Shown piece after piece: positions 16,674 through 25,814 of a stretch of 64,000 nt of DNA. This stretch comes from JBEKSX01 sp049516635 (GTDB lineage Bacteria; Bacteroidota; Ignavibacteria; Tepidaquicellales; OLB5). Numbering within the stretch: position 1 is the stretch's first letter; every line of letters starts with the position of its first letter. Made by a program: the position numbers and the translations under genes. Where the stretch lies: contig JBEKSX010000002.1 in assembly GCA_049516635.1 (NCBI GenBank), forward strand, positions 20,538 to 84,537. The letters run 5' to 3'. The notes below the pieces were generated by a model, which worked only from the letters and a program-made list of their open reading frames with translations, did not search any database and had not been told where the DNA came from.

Positions 16674-17138
16674 ATGAAAAAAACGTTTAAAATAGGGCTT
16701 TATGTTTTAATTATTTTGTTCCTTTTGATACAGATCTATCGCCCCGAAAGGACACGGACGGACGAGATCACAAAAGACCATTTAACTAAAGTAATGAACG
16801 TTCCGGATAATGTTCAGAGCATTCTGAAACACTCATGTTATAACTGTCATTCGGAACAGACGGAATGGCCATGGTACAGCAATGTAGCTCCAGTCTCATG
16901 GCTCGTAATTTCAGACGTTACCGGTGCCAGGGCTAAAATGAATTTCAGCCAATTCGGAAAATACGCTAAAGATAAACAGGCAATCAAGCTCAGCAGGATC
17001 TGTGACCGCATTACCGATAAAGATATGCCCCCGACTAAATATACGATGATACATACGGATGCAGTTCTTTCGCAGGAAGACAGAGATATACTTTGCAAAT
17101 GGGCAAATGCCGTATCGGATACGCTCGGAAGCAACTAA
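16674..17138 (+). CDS. Membrane-anchored haem-binding domain protein
   Basis: A 154-residue protein with an N-terminal signal-anchor (residues 7-21) and a periplasmic domain with the c-type haem motif Cys55-x2-Cys58-His59. The context SCYNCHSEQTEWPWYSNVAP is characteristic of the small haem-binding domain proteins common in Bacteroidota. Asp/Met-rich KDMPPTKYTMIH may supply the distal ligand. It is probably an electron carrier or cytochrome-like sensor. It lies 55 bp ahead of the secreted DUF1579 gene and both may share a transcript ending at 17785. Confidence 0.85.
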   Translation: MKKTFKIGLYVLIILFLLIQIYRPERTRTDEITKDHLTKVMNVPDNVQSILKHSCYNCHSEQTEWPWYSNVAPVSWLVISDVTGARAKMNFSQFGKYAKDKQAIKLSRICDRITDKDMPPTKYTMIHTDAVLSQEDRDILCKWANAVSDTLGSN

Positions 17139-17192
17139 GATATATCTCTTTTTAAAAATATACTTTTTAAAATCTAACTAAAGGAGGAACTA

Positions 17193-17720
17193 ATGAAACA
17201 GCAAATTTTTTTCATCATTACTTTAATCTTTTTTGCTGCAGTAAGTCTTAAGACTTATTCACAGGATGATATGGCACCACCTAAACCTGCCGACAACAAA
17301 GTTATGGATGCTATGGTAGGCGACTGGACCGGCGAAAGTACAATGATGGGTATGAAATTCACCGATGATATGAAAAGTTACTGGGCGATGAACCACCAGT
17401 ATATTATTATGGAGAGCGCCATGACAAGCAAAGATAATCCAAAAACCAAGTATTCGGGCATAGGAATTCTCGGCTTAGACAAGGACGGGAATCCTGTAAT
17501 GTGGTGGTTCGATGACTGGGGCGCATCGGCTATGATGAGCGGGGCGGGAACGTTTGACGGAATGAAGTGTCATATTATATCGACAGGTGCGATGGGTAAG
17601 GATGACAGAACGATATCGTTCAAAGAAGGAAATCTGGTGATGAGCTGGGAAGAAACCATGAAAGCCAAGGACGGCAAAGATATGACGATGAGCGGAGAAA
17701 CGGTATACAAGAAAAAATAA
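17193..17720 (+). CDS. Secreted DUF1579 family protein
   Basis: A 175-residue protein with a clear signal peptide (residues 1-23, ending around LKTYSQ) and a DUF1579 domain. Landmarks are MDAMVGDWTGEST, SYWAMNHQYIIMES, KYSGIGILGLDKDGNPVMWWFDDWG and a Met-rich C-terminal half. The fold is lipocalin-like and the ligand unknown. It has one of the few strong Shine-Dalgarno sites in the window (AAGGAGG, 8 bases before the ATG) and a strong terminator, suggesting high expression. Confidence 0.85.
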   Translation: MKQQIFFIITLIFFAAVSLKTYSQDDMAPPKPADNKVMDAMVGDWTGESTMMGMKFTDDMKSYWAMNHQYIIMESAMTSKDNPKTKYSGIGILGLDKDGNPVMWWFDDWGASAMMSGAGTFDGMKCHIISTGAMGKDDRTISFKEGNLVMSWEETMKAKDGKDMTMSGETVYKKK

Positions 17721-17745
17721 AAGTTTCATATCAAGCTATGTTATC

Positions 17746-17785
17746 AAGACTTCAGGGGTCTAACAGACATCTGAAGTCTTTTTTA
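17746..17785 (+). terminator. Intrinsic terminator after DUF1579 gene
   Basis: AAGACTTCAG (17746-17755) pairs perfectly with CTGAAGTCTT (17771-17780) and is followed by TTTTATTTT. Confidence 0.9.
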
Positions 17786-17924
17786 TTTTAGATGCATACC
17801 TAATAAGGAAAGCATTTGAACATCTAAGTTTCAAAGTGAGTTAATCTAATTTAGATAGAAAGACATTTTGTTATTTAGTATCTTGCAGAACAAAATTTAA
17901 TATTTTTCACTAGAAACTGGATAA

Positions 17925-19469
17925 TTGAAACGCTTTTTACAATCCCCCTTCAATATTCTTATTTTTCTTCTGGTATTAATCGGTACATTTTTACATTTCG
18001 CACCATTCTTAACATATCAAAGGTTAGTATATTCGATATCCGAGGACGGTTATTATATGCTGACAATAGCCCGTAATATCGCTGAAGGTCACGGCATGAG
18101 CACGGCGAACGGAACGATTCCAACAAACGGAACACAGCCCCTGGTCACATTCATCCTGGCAGGAATATTTTATTTTGCCAGCGGAGAAAAGATACTTTCC
18201 CTACAACTGATCGTAATAATGCAATGGATAATAGCGGTGATCACATCGGTTCTGATATATAGATTGGGTATTCGTTTGTTCAGTGACAAGCCCGAAGGAA
18301 AGAGAATATCAATGCTGGCAGCTGCCGTCTGGTATTCGGGCCCCATGACCCTGATGCATACGATGAACGGGCTTGAAACGGAATGGTATACGCTTATAGT
18401 GGTTTTTATCACCACAATAATTATTTTTCGAAATGAAACGCTCAACCTGCGTTTTTCCATACTCATCGGTTTTTTTTTCGGGATAGCTTTCTGGATCAGA
18501 AATGATGCTATCTTCCTGATTTCAGCTATCGGACTTGTTCTTTTGATGCCCGGACTATACCCGATGAGCATCGGTTTCGTGAAGCGTCTGGCTTATGTTA
18601 TTATGATAGGTCTGACCTCTTTCATCATCGCTTCACCCTGGCTGATATATAATAAGCTTAGCTTCGGAAGAATAATGCCTATTAGCGGTTACGCCCAGAT
18701 GTTCGAAGTCAGGTATGGAGGTAATTTTATCAACCTCCCAAGGATCATTGTGGAATACATCGTGATGTTTATTCCTATACCCTATGGAGCACAAAAGTAT
18801 TTACCGGTGTTTATATTCTGTGTTTTATTCATCGTTGCAACATTTATAATCGTACAGAGATACTACAAAATTGCAAATGTATATCAAAAGCGTGCTATAC
18901 TCATTAGCGGAATTTTTCTCATTTTTCTGTGTAACTTTTACGGAACGGTATTTGATTCCTATTATTTTCTCCCGCGTCATCTTTTCCCACCCACCGCATT
19001 TATGATACTCGGATGGGCACTGGCAATATTCTACGGAACCGGAAAGTTGCGGTTGAAATTTAAATATACACCGATGATATGCGGCATAGCTTTTTTGATT
19101 ATCGTATCGGCTATATCGGTGATAAGGCTCAACCAGTCGAACTTCCATATGCATTTTCAGGAAGTGGATTGGGTTAAGAACAATCTCGGAGATGATGTCT
19201 GGGTAGCATCATTCCAGTCAGGTGCACTGGGTTATTTTCATGATAAGACCATTAATCTCGACGGTAAGGTAAATCCCGAAGCCTTGAGAGCACGGCAGCG
19301 TAACCGTATGCCTGACTATATACTTGAGAAAAAGGTCACATATCTTGTTGATTGGGTAAACCTCGCTGAGTGGCTGTCTTATACGAAAGTAAGCAGCAAT
19401 TTTGAAGTTATAATTTGTGATCCGGTAAAAAATCTCACCGTATTAAAGAGAAAAGGAGACACAGATTAA
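17925..19469 (+). CDS. Multi-spanning GT-C-like glycosyltransferase
   Basis: A 514-residue integral membrane protein with about ten to twelve hydrophobic segments and a short extracytoplasmic C-terminal domain. The first external loop has the acidic pair Glu40-Asp41 in SISEDGYYMLTIARNIAEGHG, the place of the catalytic acid in GT-C enzymes that take sugars from polyprenyl phosphate. The donor and acceptor cannot be read from the sequence. The start is a TTG. The gene stands alone. Confidence 0.7.
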   Translation: MKRFLQSPFNILIFLLVLIGTFLHFAPFLTYQRLVYSISEDGYYMLTIARNIAEGHGMSTANGTIPTNGTQPLVTFILAGIFYFASGEKILSLQLIVIMQWIIAVITSVLIYRLGIRLFSDKPEGKRISMLAAAVWYSGPMTLMHTMNGLETEWYTLIVVFITTIIIFRNETLNLRFSILIGFFFGIAFWIRNDAIFLISAIGLVLLMPGLYPMSIGFVKRLAYVIMIGLTSFIIASPWLIYNKLSFGRIMPISGYAQMFEVRYGGNFINLPRIIVEYIVMFIPIPYGAQKYLPVFIFCVLFIVATFIIVQRYYKIANVYQKRAILISGIFLIFLCNFYGTVFDSYYFLPRHLFPPTAFMILGWALAIFYGTGKLRLKFKYTPMICGIAFLIIVSAISVIRLNQSNFHMHFQEVDWVKNNLGDDVWVASFQSGALGYFHDKTINLDGKVNPEALRARQRNRMPDYILEKKVTYLVDWVNLAEWLSYTKVSSNFEVIICDPVKNLTVLKRKGDTD

Positions 19470-19576
19470 TATTTAATTGTAAGAAGAAGAAGGGCTTTAA
19501 ATATTCAGCACAAAATAATTCCAATATATGAAAAAAATTTTACCCGAAATGGAAATGTACAGAAAGAAAAGAAGAA

Positions 19577-20479
19577 TTAGATCACCGTTCTCAGTGCATC
19601 GAGTGCTCCGGGAAATTGAAATTCATACCCAAAATGCTGAAGCTTTTTGGGGAGGGCTTTTCTGCCTGTAAGTACAAGCTCTGACATTTCACCGAAAAGA
19701 ATTTTCATGAGAAATGCCGGCACTGGAAAATATGAAGGGCGATGAAGAACTTTCCCCAATTCAAAGCAAAAATCCTTCATCATCAAAGGATTGGGAGAAA
19801 TTGCGTTTACTGCTTTGCGGATATCGTTATGATCGAGTACGAACAGATAGGTCCCGATAATATCATTAATGTGTATCCACGAAAAATATTGTTTCCCGTT
19901 CCCGGGATAACCTCCCGCAAAAAATTTGAACGGTAAAGCCATTTTTTTAAGTGCGGGTGAATCAGGTGCCAGGACAAAACCGGTTCTTACAAGTACAACC
20001 CTTACGCCTGCTTTTTCCGCTCGCTGTGCTTCAGCTTCCCAATCAGCAGTGAGCTTAGCAGCAAAAGATGTTCCCGGCGGGGAATCTTCGTAAATATCCC
20101 TGTCCCCAGTATCTCCATAATAATCCACACCCGATGCATTTACCAGAACTTCAGGTTTGTTCGTCATGGAATTAATAAAGTCTACTATTTTTCTCGTTGT
20201 ATGGATCCTGGAATAATATAACTGCTTCTTAATTTTCTCATTCCATCTTTTCACTCCCATGTTCATTCCGGCAAGATTGATAACACCATGTAAGGATTCG
20301 TTATTCAACGATGTTAAATTGTTCCAGTTCACAATTTTCTTGACATCGGGAAGTTTTAGTCTTGTAGAAATATCATCACGTGTAACTGCAATGACATCAT
20401 CCCCCCTGGAGCGAAGAGCAAGTACTATCCGCGGACCGATCAATCCTGTGGCGCCCGTAATTAACATTGTTTTAGACAT
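19577..20479 (-). CDS. TIGR01777 family NAD(P)-binding epimerase
   Basis: A 300-residue extended short-chain dehydrogenase-like protein (YfcH type). The Rossmann glycine motif is LITGATGLIGPRI at the N-terminus, followed by VNLAGMNMGVKRWNEKIKK. Then come the VLVNASGVDYYGDTGD block with the Tyr of the active site, FLVRTG-type VVLVRTGFVL, and FSWIHINDIIG. A C-terminal DUF1731-like segment (FGEMSELVLTGRKALPKKL) completes the family architecture. The substrate is unknown. Single gene on the minus strand. Confidence 0.92.
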   Translation of the reverse strand: MSKTMLITGATGLIGPRIVLALRSRGDDVIAVTRDDISTRLKLPDVKKIVNWNNLTSLNNESLHGVINLAGMNMGVKRWNEKIKKQLYYSRIHTTRKIVDFINSMTNKPEVLVNASGVDYYGDTGDRDIYEDSPPGTSFAAKLTADWEAEAQRAEKAGVRVVLVRTGFVLAPDSPALKKMALPFKFFAGGYPGNGKQYFSWIHINDIIGTYLFVLDHNDIRKAVNAISPNPLMMKDFCFELGKVLHRPSYFPVPAFLMKILFGEMSELVLTGRKALPKKLQHFGYEFQFPGALDALRTVI

Positions 20480-20530
20480 TCTATATTAATATCTATTTAA
20501 ATTTAACTCATAAAATCGATTAAATAACCT

Positions 20531-20563
20531 CAATAAATAAAACAAGGGAGCACGCTCCCTTGT
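20531..20563 (-). terminator. Terminator of a minus-strand transcript with no protein gene
   Basis: ACAAGGGAGC and GCTCCCTTGT form a perfect 10-bp stem; on the minus strand it is followed by TTTATTTATT. It lies between two genes that diverge from this region, so it does not terminate either one. It fits the candidate RNA gene immediately upstream. Confidence 0.65.
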
Positions 20564-20760
20564 ATAATGACAATAATCTTATTTTAATTTATTTCTTTTT
20601 AGATAAAAGTCCCGTTCGGCGAGTAAGTTTCATTTTTCTCAGCGAGGATAGTCCGATTTCAGCGAAGTGATTTGTACCTACCTGGTCTAATTAGGCCGTT
20701 AAGAGACTCATAATTGCCTCTTAGTACAAATGGTGTATATTCCATAGTATTTTAGAAACT
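20535..20760 (-). ncRNA. Candidate free-standing small RNA (~220 nt)
   Basis: On the minus strand a -10-like TATATT (20772-20767) is followed about 220 bases later by a strong terminator, with no obvious protein in between. Near the 5' end, GTACAAA/TTTGTAC (20724-20730 with 20671-20677) closes a 60-nt domain. It contains two further hairpins, AAGAG/CTCTT (20701-20722) and GGTC...GGCC (20684-20697), which together make a three-way junction. No match to RNase P, tmRNA or SRP RNA is apparent; 6S RNA cannot be excluded. Alternatives are short peptides: a 28-codon frame at 20745-20659 and a basic 33-codon frame ending KLTRRTGLLSKKK. Confidence 0.4.
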
Positions 20761-20839
20761 TGTTAAAATATATCATCATAATTTCAGAAAATGAATTATC
20801 TTTTAAATAATATGCATTTATGTTATTTTTTGGTTTAAT

Positions 20840-22078
20840 ATGAAAAGCTACGGTTCGGCAAATATAAAAATTGCACTTCTTATTACAGGTCTTATTATTA
20901 TGATCGCTACCCTGATCTACACACAGGTACTGGTATCCGATATACTTAACAGGGAAAGTGAGATAGCCAATCTATATGCAAAATCCATCGAATTTATAGC
21001 AAACGATGAAAGCCAATCAGGTGAGTACAATTTCGTTTTTAATACATTAATCAATTCGAATACGATTAATTTCCCGATAGCGGTAACCGACGCAAAAACC
21101 GGAAAACCCACATTTTTCAAGAATATAGAGCTGGATACAGCCCTTGATAAATCAAAACAAGATGCATTGTTGGAGAAATTGATCGATAAGATGGATGAAG
21201 TGAACAGGCCTATCAAAGTTTCATACCAGGATACGATCGTTCTCAGCTATGTTCATTACGGACAGTCAGCCCTTGTAACCAAACTTCAGAACTTGCCGTA
21301 CATAGAATTTATCGTTGCGGGTATCTTTGTTTTACTGGGATACTACGGTTTTAATTATATAAAGAGGACCGAGCAAAGCAACATCTGGGTCGGACTATCC
21401 AAGGAGACGGCACACCAGCTTGGAACTCCACTTTCGAGCCTGATGGGCTGGAACGAACTTATGAAGGTGAACGCAGGTAATTCTGCCAAGGTCCTCGCTC
21501 TTTCGAACGAAATGAGCAATGACCTTGACCGGCTTACCAAGATCGCCAATAGATTCTCCAAGATAGGCTCTAAAGAGGTGTTGAAATACGAAAACCTTTA
21601 CGAAGTTATCAACAAAGTTGTACAATATTTCGAAAAAAGAATACCAAGAATGAGTTCGGGAAGTTTCGGTAATTCAGAAACCAAGCGCAAAATATGCCTC
21701 CAGATCACAGGTGACGAAACGGTTACAGCACTTATTAACAGGGACCTGTTCGAATGGGTACTGGAAAATCTCACAAAGAATGCACTCGATGCGATCGAAA
21801 ATTCCCAGGGAACAATAACGTATAACATACTGGATAAGGGACATTACATTAACCTGGATGTTACCGATACCGGCAAAGGGCTGGACATGAGGCACAGGAA
21901 TGATATATTCCGCCCCGGGTTCAGCACAAAGATGAGGGGATGGGGTCTCGGCTTAAGTCTTTCTAAAAGAATAATAGAAACTTATCACAAAGGTAAGTTA
22001 AACGTAAAAGAATCACAGCCAGGCAAAGGTACTACTTTTAGAATAAGATTGCAAAAGCACAGTGAAATTCAAACATAA
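20840..22078 (+). CDS. Membrane sensor histidine kinase
   Basis: A 412-residue kinase with two membrane segments (about 10-30 and 154-172) enclosing a ~120-residue periplasmic sensor region. The phosphoacceptor is His192 in SKETAHQLGTPLSSLMGW, a form of the H-box frequent in Bacteroidota. The catalytic domain has the N-box NLTKNALDAIEN, the G1 box DTGKGLD, FRPGFSTK, and the G2 box GWGLGLSLSKRI. No response regulator lies next to it; instead a cyclic-nucleotide-binding protein follows 10 bp downstream. The output partner is therefore unknown. Confidence 0.93.
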   Translation: MKSYGSANIKIALLITGLIIMIATLIYTQVLVSDILNRESEIANLYAKSIEFIANDESQSGEYNFVFNTLINSNTINFPIAVTDAKTGKPTFFKNIELDTALDKSKQDALLEKLIDKMDEVNRPIKVSYQDTIVLSYVHYGQSALVTKLQNLPYIEFIVAGIFVLLGYYGFNYIKRTEQSNIWVGLSKETAHQLGTPLSSLMGWNELMKVNAGNSAKVLALSNEMSNDLDRLTKIANRFSKIGSKEVLKYENLYEVINKVVQYFEKRIPRMSSGSFGNSETKRKICLQITGDETVTALINRDLFEWVLENLTKNALDAIENSQGTITYNILDKGHYINLDVTDTGKGLDMRHRNDIFRPGFSTKMRGWGLGLSLSKRIIETYHKGKLNVKESQPGKGTTFRIRLQKHSEIQT

Positions 22079-22088
22079 TTAATATAGC

Positions 22089-22595
22089 ATGTTCAAAAGA
22101 AAACCATCTAAAGATAATTCAATCGAAAAAGCTGTAAAGGAATGTGCCCTTTTTCAGGGATTAAGCAATTCTGAATTAAAAACACTACTCAGTATTTCAC
22201 ATATACGGGATTACTCGGTTGACGAAAAAATTTTCTCGGAAGGGACAACGGGTTTATGTTTTTATATAATTGTTAAGGGCTCGGCAGATATCATTAGAGA
22301 ACAGTCACCGCAGGGAAGCACTGCCGTTCTGAGAACGTATACCGAGGGCTCATTTTTTGCAGAAAGCCACCTCTTTTCAGAGACCACCCATACCGTTTCA
22401 TGTACAGCCAGGGAAGTAACAAAATTAATTATCTTTTCCAAACCGGATTTCGAAGATCTCATCAAAATTAAACCGAAGCTTGGCAACAAGCTTCTCATGA
22501 AATTCCTTGCTTACATGAGCGAAGAAATGGAACAGCTCTACAAGCAAAATATTAAGGTACAGGATAAAAATCCGGTCCGTGAAACGTTAGCATAA
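22089..22595 (+). CDS. Cyclic-nucleotide-binding domain protein without HTH
   Basis: A 168-residue protein made almost entirely of one cNMP-binding beta-roll: LFQGLSNSELKTLLSISHIRDYSVDEKIFSEG at the start, then FYIIVKGSADIIRE, and GSFFAESHLFSET in the phosphate-binding-cassette position. The Crp-type C-terminal helix-turn-helix is absent, so it is a regulator acting by protein contact rather than a transcription factor. The Arg that normally binds the cyclic phosphate is not clearly conserved, so ligand binding is uncertain. It lies between the histidine kinase and a GT-C-like gene. Confidence 0.85.
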   Translation: MFKRKPSKDNSIEKAVKECALFQGLSNSELKTLLSISHIRDYSVDEKIFSEGTTGLCFYIIVKGSADIIREQSPQGSTAVLRTYTEGSFFAESHLFSETTHTVSCTAREVTKLIIFSKPDFEDLIKIKPKLGNKLLMKFLAYMSEEMEQLYKQNIKVQDKNPVRETLA

Positions 22596-22607
22596 TTACA
22601 TTTAAAT

Positions 22608-24911
22608 TTGCTGAAAGAACTAAAACCAAAATACCAAAAGTACCTGCAGAGTACTTTTTTTGCCCTCATTACACTTATTTTGGTCAAGACCGTGTTCCAG
22701 ATAATCGTTGTCAGGAGCGGTTTAAGGTGGCTTACAGCAGATGACTACTGCAGGACGGTAATTTCATACGAGTGGTTTCAACACCCAAAGATCTATGCCG
22801 GGGTCTGGCTTGCGCTTCATTTCTGGATAAATGGGTTGTTCATTTCGATATTTAAGGACCTGACCTTTGCACCGGTCCTCGTTAACACGATCTTTTCCAT
22901 ACTTACACTTATATATTTTTATCTCCTTCTAATAAAAATATTCGACCGCAGCGTTGCTTACCTGAGCTGTCTTATATTTGCCGTATTCCCTTTCCAGGTC
23001 TGGTTAAGCACATCGGGGATGCCTGAATCCATTTTCTTTTTCTTTATCATTGCTGCGTGTTATTATTTCATACGCTGGTACGAAAGCATCCGAAATAATG
23101 CAGAGGTTGAAGGAAAATTAAAATCTCTTGTATACGTGATAGTATGCCTTAATCTTGCTAATCTCCTGCGTTATGAGGGCTGGCTCTTCAGTCTGACCTT
23201 CGTAATACTTGTATTTATGGTATCTTACAGAAAAGGAAAGTTCTCAAAAAGATTATTCATTAATTGTACTTTATCACTGCTATCACTCCTTACGGCATTA
23301 TGGTGGCTGTACCAAAATTATGCGGATAATAACGATGCGTTCTTCTTCATGAAGGAGACCATAAAAATATTCAAAGGACTTAACAACGCCGGGTTCTGGC
23401 AGAGGGTCATCCAGTACCCGTTCTTCATTTTCTACATAGCTCCGTTTACTACACTTCTTGGTTTGAGAAAGATCTATTTTGTAATGCGTAATAGAAGAAA
23501 CGGTTTCCAAGGAAATTTTTCTTTTTTACGGCTCTTCCTCCTGTTTAATCTAGTCGAGCTGCTGCTTCTCATGCTCACGGGTATTTTCGGTTCGGGCGGA
23601 ACTAATATGATCTCCAGGTATATAGTCGTGAACTCCATCATGCTTTTTCCTTTTGCTGTCTGGCAGCTTCTGGATTTCAGAAAATACGTTGCCGTGATTT
23701 CTTTAAGTGCATTAATACTGGTCAATATAATCTGGAGCTTTTATTACCAGCAGGCTTACAGGGAAGATACTTACGAGGTGGCAGACCTCACGAAACGCCT
23801 GATACAGCGAAACTACTTTGAGCCGGGAGATAAAATATATTTCGAAATGGTCGAAGGATACTATGACATTTACCCGCTCCAGGTCATATCCAATACACCG
23901 GACAGGTTCAACTGCGATACTATCCCCGCAACTTTTCCAATAAACATTACTTCAAAGAGGGTCTCTCAGAAAAAACGCGCCGAGGAACAGCAGCGTCTAA
24001 ATATACTGGAACTGAGAAAATTTCTTGAGCAAAAGAAAATAAAGCTGTTCATAGCCCGCAGCGACCTGCTCATAGATAAATTGAAAAAGCTCAGCTACAA
24101 AAGCGAACAGATCGGTGATTACCATATCTTTTATCTTTCGGATAAAAAAATAAAATATAAGGAGAACAGCAATCACGATGCTATTGAAGAAAAGATCCCG
24201 CAGAATGCAATAACGTTCGATAAAAAATTGTTGCTGAAAGATTTCAGGATAGACAACAGCAACTTCGGTTTGAACCCGCAAACCATTACCATAAGATGGG
24301 GAATTGCCAATATGTCAATGCTTGACAGCCTTGCTTCGGATGAAGATGATTTCGGCAGGTACAAGATAAGGATTGAACTGGTCTCTCCCGAGAGTGATTC
24401 ATCTTCGTATGAAACTTCAACAAGGTTATTTTCCGAGAGGAATGTAGAAGAATATTTCGAAACCGAAGAGATCAAGAACATATTGATACTTAAACCCTTC
24501 GCTTTACTGAATTATTCAAAAAAATTCAAGCTGTCACCGTTCGAAAGCGGGATGTATGATGTCAGGCTATCAGTACTCGATGAAGATGAAAATTCGAGGG
24601 AATTGCAGATATACAAAGGTGACAGTCTTTATACATATATACCCGATACGACAACCGAAAGCAGCGATACACTGCATACCGATATTAAATTCAGCCAGAC
24701 GAAATGGAAAAAATTTCAGGAAAGGTACAGAAATAAGCCGTTTTATCCTCTCGGCAGGGTAATAGCGATGTTCCCCAATGCGAACTATAACGAGATATTA
24801 AAAAAGTCAAAAGAACTTTCCCAGATAATAATCAGGAACGGTATAATGCTTCCATTCCTGCAGAGATACCAGGGAGACCAATTCCTCAACATTGTGTTCA
24901 ACTACTTCTGA
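22608..24911 (+). CDS. Large GT-C-like membrane glycosyltransferase with extracytoplasmic C-domain
   Basis: 767 residues. The N-terminal ~380 contain about ten membrane segments; the C-terminal ~390 are hydrophilic and probably periplasmic. The Asp45-Asp46 pair in LTADDYCRT of the first external loop and the overall layout match PMT/ArnT-like GT-C enzymes. The C-terminal half shows beta-rich text without a recognised family. It starts at a TTG 12 bp after the cNMP-binding gene and probably belongs to that operon. Its 3' end overlaps the convergent dapF gene by 10 bp. Confidence 0.7.
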   Translation: MLKELKPKYQKYLQSTFFALITLILVKTVFQIIVVRSGLRWLTADDYCRTVISYEWFQHPKIYAGVWLALHFWINGLFISIFKDLTFAPVLVNTIFSILTLIYFYLLLIKIFDRSVAYLSCLIFAVFPFQVWLSTSGMPESIFFFFIIAACYYFIRWYESIRNNAEVEGKLKSLVYVIVCLNLANLLRYEGWLFSLTFVILVFMVSYRKGKFSKRLFINCTLSLLSLLTALWWLYQNYADNNDAFFFMKETIKIFKGLNNAGFWQRVIQYPFFIFYIAPFTTLLGLRKIYFVMRNRRNGFQGNFSFLRLFLLFNLVELLLLMLTGIFGSGGTNMISRYIVVNSIMLFPFAVWQLLDFRKYVAVISLSALILVNIIWSFYYQQAYREDTYEVADLTKRLIQRNYFEPGDKIYFEMVEGYYDIYPLQVISNTPDRFNCDTIPATFPINITSKRVSQKKRAEEQQRLNILELRKFLEQKKIKLFIARSDLLIDKLKKLSYKSEQIGDYHIFYLSDKKIKYKENSNHDAIEEKIPQNAITFDKKLLLKDFRIDNSNFGLNPQTITIRWGIANMSMLDSLASDEDDFGRYKIRIELVSPESDSSSYETSTRLFSERNVEEYFETEEIKNILILKPFALLNYSKKFKLSPFESGMYDVRLSVLDEDENSRELQIYKGDSLYTYIPDTTTESSDTLHTDIKFSQTKWKKFQERYRNKPFYPLGRVIAMFPNANYNEILKKSKELSQIIIRNGIMLPFLQRYQGDQFLNIVFNYF

Positions 24912-25801
24912 GCTAAAGCACTATAGCTCACCGCATCGAAACTTATCTCTCCTTCACTTATTTTCTTCGCACTGCCTTCGAGCGTGATATTTTCTATCAC
25001 TCCATTGTTGTTCAGAAAATTGACTATAAGCCATTCACCGCTTTGGGAAAGTACCCTGACGGGAGCGGCTGTATCGTATAATAAATTTGATATCACAGCA
25101 GAAGAAATAATCCCTGTTCCGCAGGCAAGGGTTTCCCGCTCTACGCCCCGTTCATACGTCCTAACCCGGATCTCATTACCGGAGAGGACCTGCACGAAAT
25201 TTACATTTGCACCGGCCGGCTGAAGGTCTTTATGGTACCTCAAAGCTCTCCCCCATTCGTTAATCTTTACCCCTTCCAGATCTTTAATGGCAAAAGCTTT
25301 TTCATTCTGTGATATAAATATTACGAGATGTTCGGAACCTACGTGGATCCAGCTTGCATTCACGCTAATGATACTTTTACCGTTATCCATATCTATTTTC
25401 AATCCTATCTTGACACTCACAGGCGGAGGAAATGAAATTCTCACCGTATTATTTCCGAGAATTTCAGCTTTATAAATTTTTTCCACCGCTTCAAGATTGA
25501 ATATTTTTTCCCGCATGATTCCATTATTGAAAGCGTACAAGCTAATACATCTTGCACCGTTCCCGCACATAGCTCCATAACTGCCGTCACGGTTGTAATA
25601 GTTCATACGGATAGAAGCTGCCTTGTTTAAAGGTCTCTCAAGAAAGATCACCCCGTCCAGCTCTTTGAAAAATCTGCTGCAAATATCAGTGGTGAAATCT
25701 TTTTGCTTTTCGAACGGAATGATATTATCCAGGTTGTTTATAATCACGAAGTCATTGCCGGCTCCGGAAAAGATCTCATAATTTAATTTATCCGTATTCA
25801 T
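24902..25801 (-). CDS. dapF: Diaminopimelate epimerase
   Basis: Interconverts LL- and meso-diaminopimelate for lysine and peptidoglycan synthesis. The two catalytic cysteines are present: Cys79 in GAMCGNGARC and Cys227 in ETLACGTG. The N-terminal FSGAGNDFVII substrate motif and YERGVERETLACGTG are typical. At 299 residues it is slightly longer than the usual ~275 because of insertions in the middle. It is the last gene of the minus-strand run that begins upstream with the lptD-like gene 13 bp away. Confidence 0.93.
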   Translation of the reverse strand: MNTDKLNYEIFSGAGNDFVIINNLDNIIPFEKQKDFTTDICSRFFKELDGVIFLERPLNKAASIRMNYYNRDGSYGAMCGNGARCISLYAFNNGIMREKIFNLEAVEKIYKAEILGNNTVRISFPPPVSVKIGLKIDMDNGKSIISVNASWIHVGSEHLVIFISQNEKAFAIKDLEGVKINEWGRALRYHKDLQPAGANVNFVQVLSGNEIRVRTYERGVERETLACGTGIISSAVISNLLYDTAAPVRVLSQSGEWLIVNFLNNNGVIENITLEGSAKKISEGEISFDAVSYSALAQK

Positions 25802-25814
25802 AAACGGGTTACGC

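Noticed and set aside
19528..19671. Short plus-strand frame starting MKKILPEMEMYRKKRRI
   Set aside because: Mostly overlaps the 3' end of the TIGR01777 gene on the other strand, with no sign of selection.
20643..20656. GAGGATAGTCCGA resembling the RNase P RNA core GAGGAAAGTCCGG
   Set aside because: The other conserved RNase P segments are absent and the gap to the next gene is too short for a ~350-nt RNA on the plus strand.
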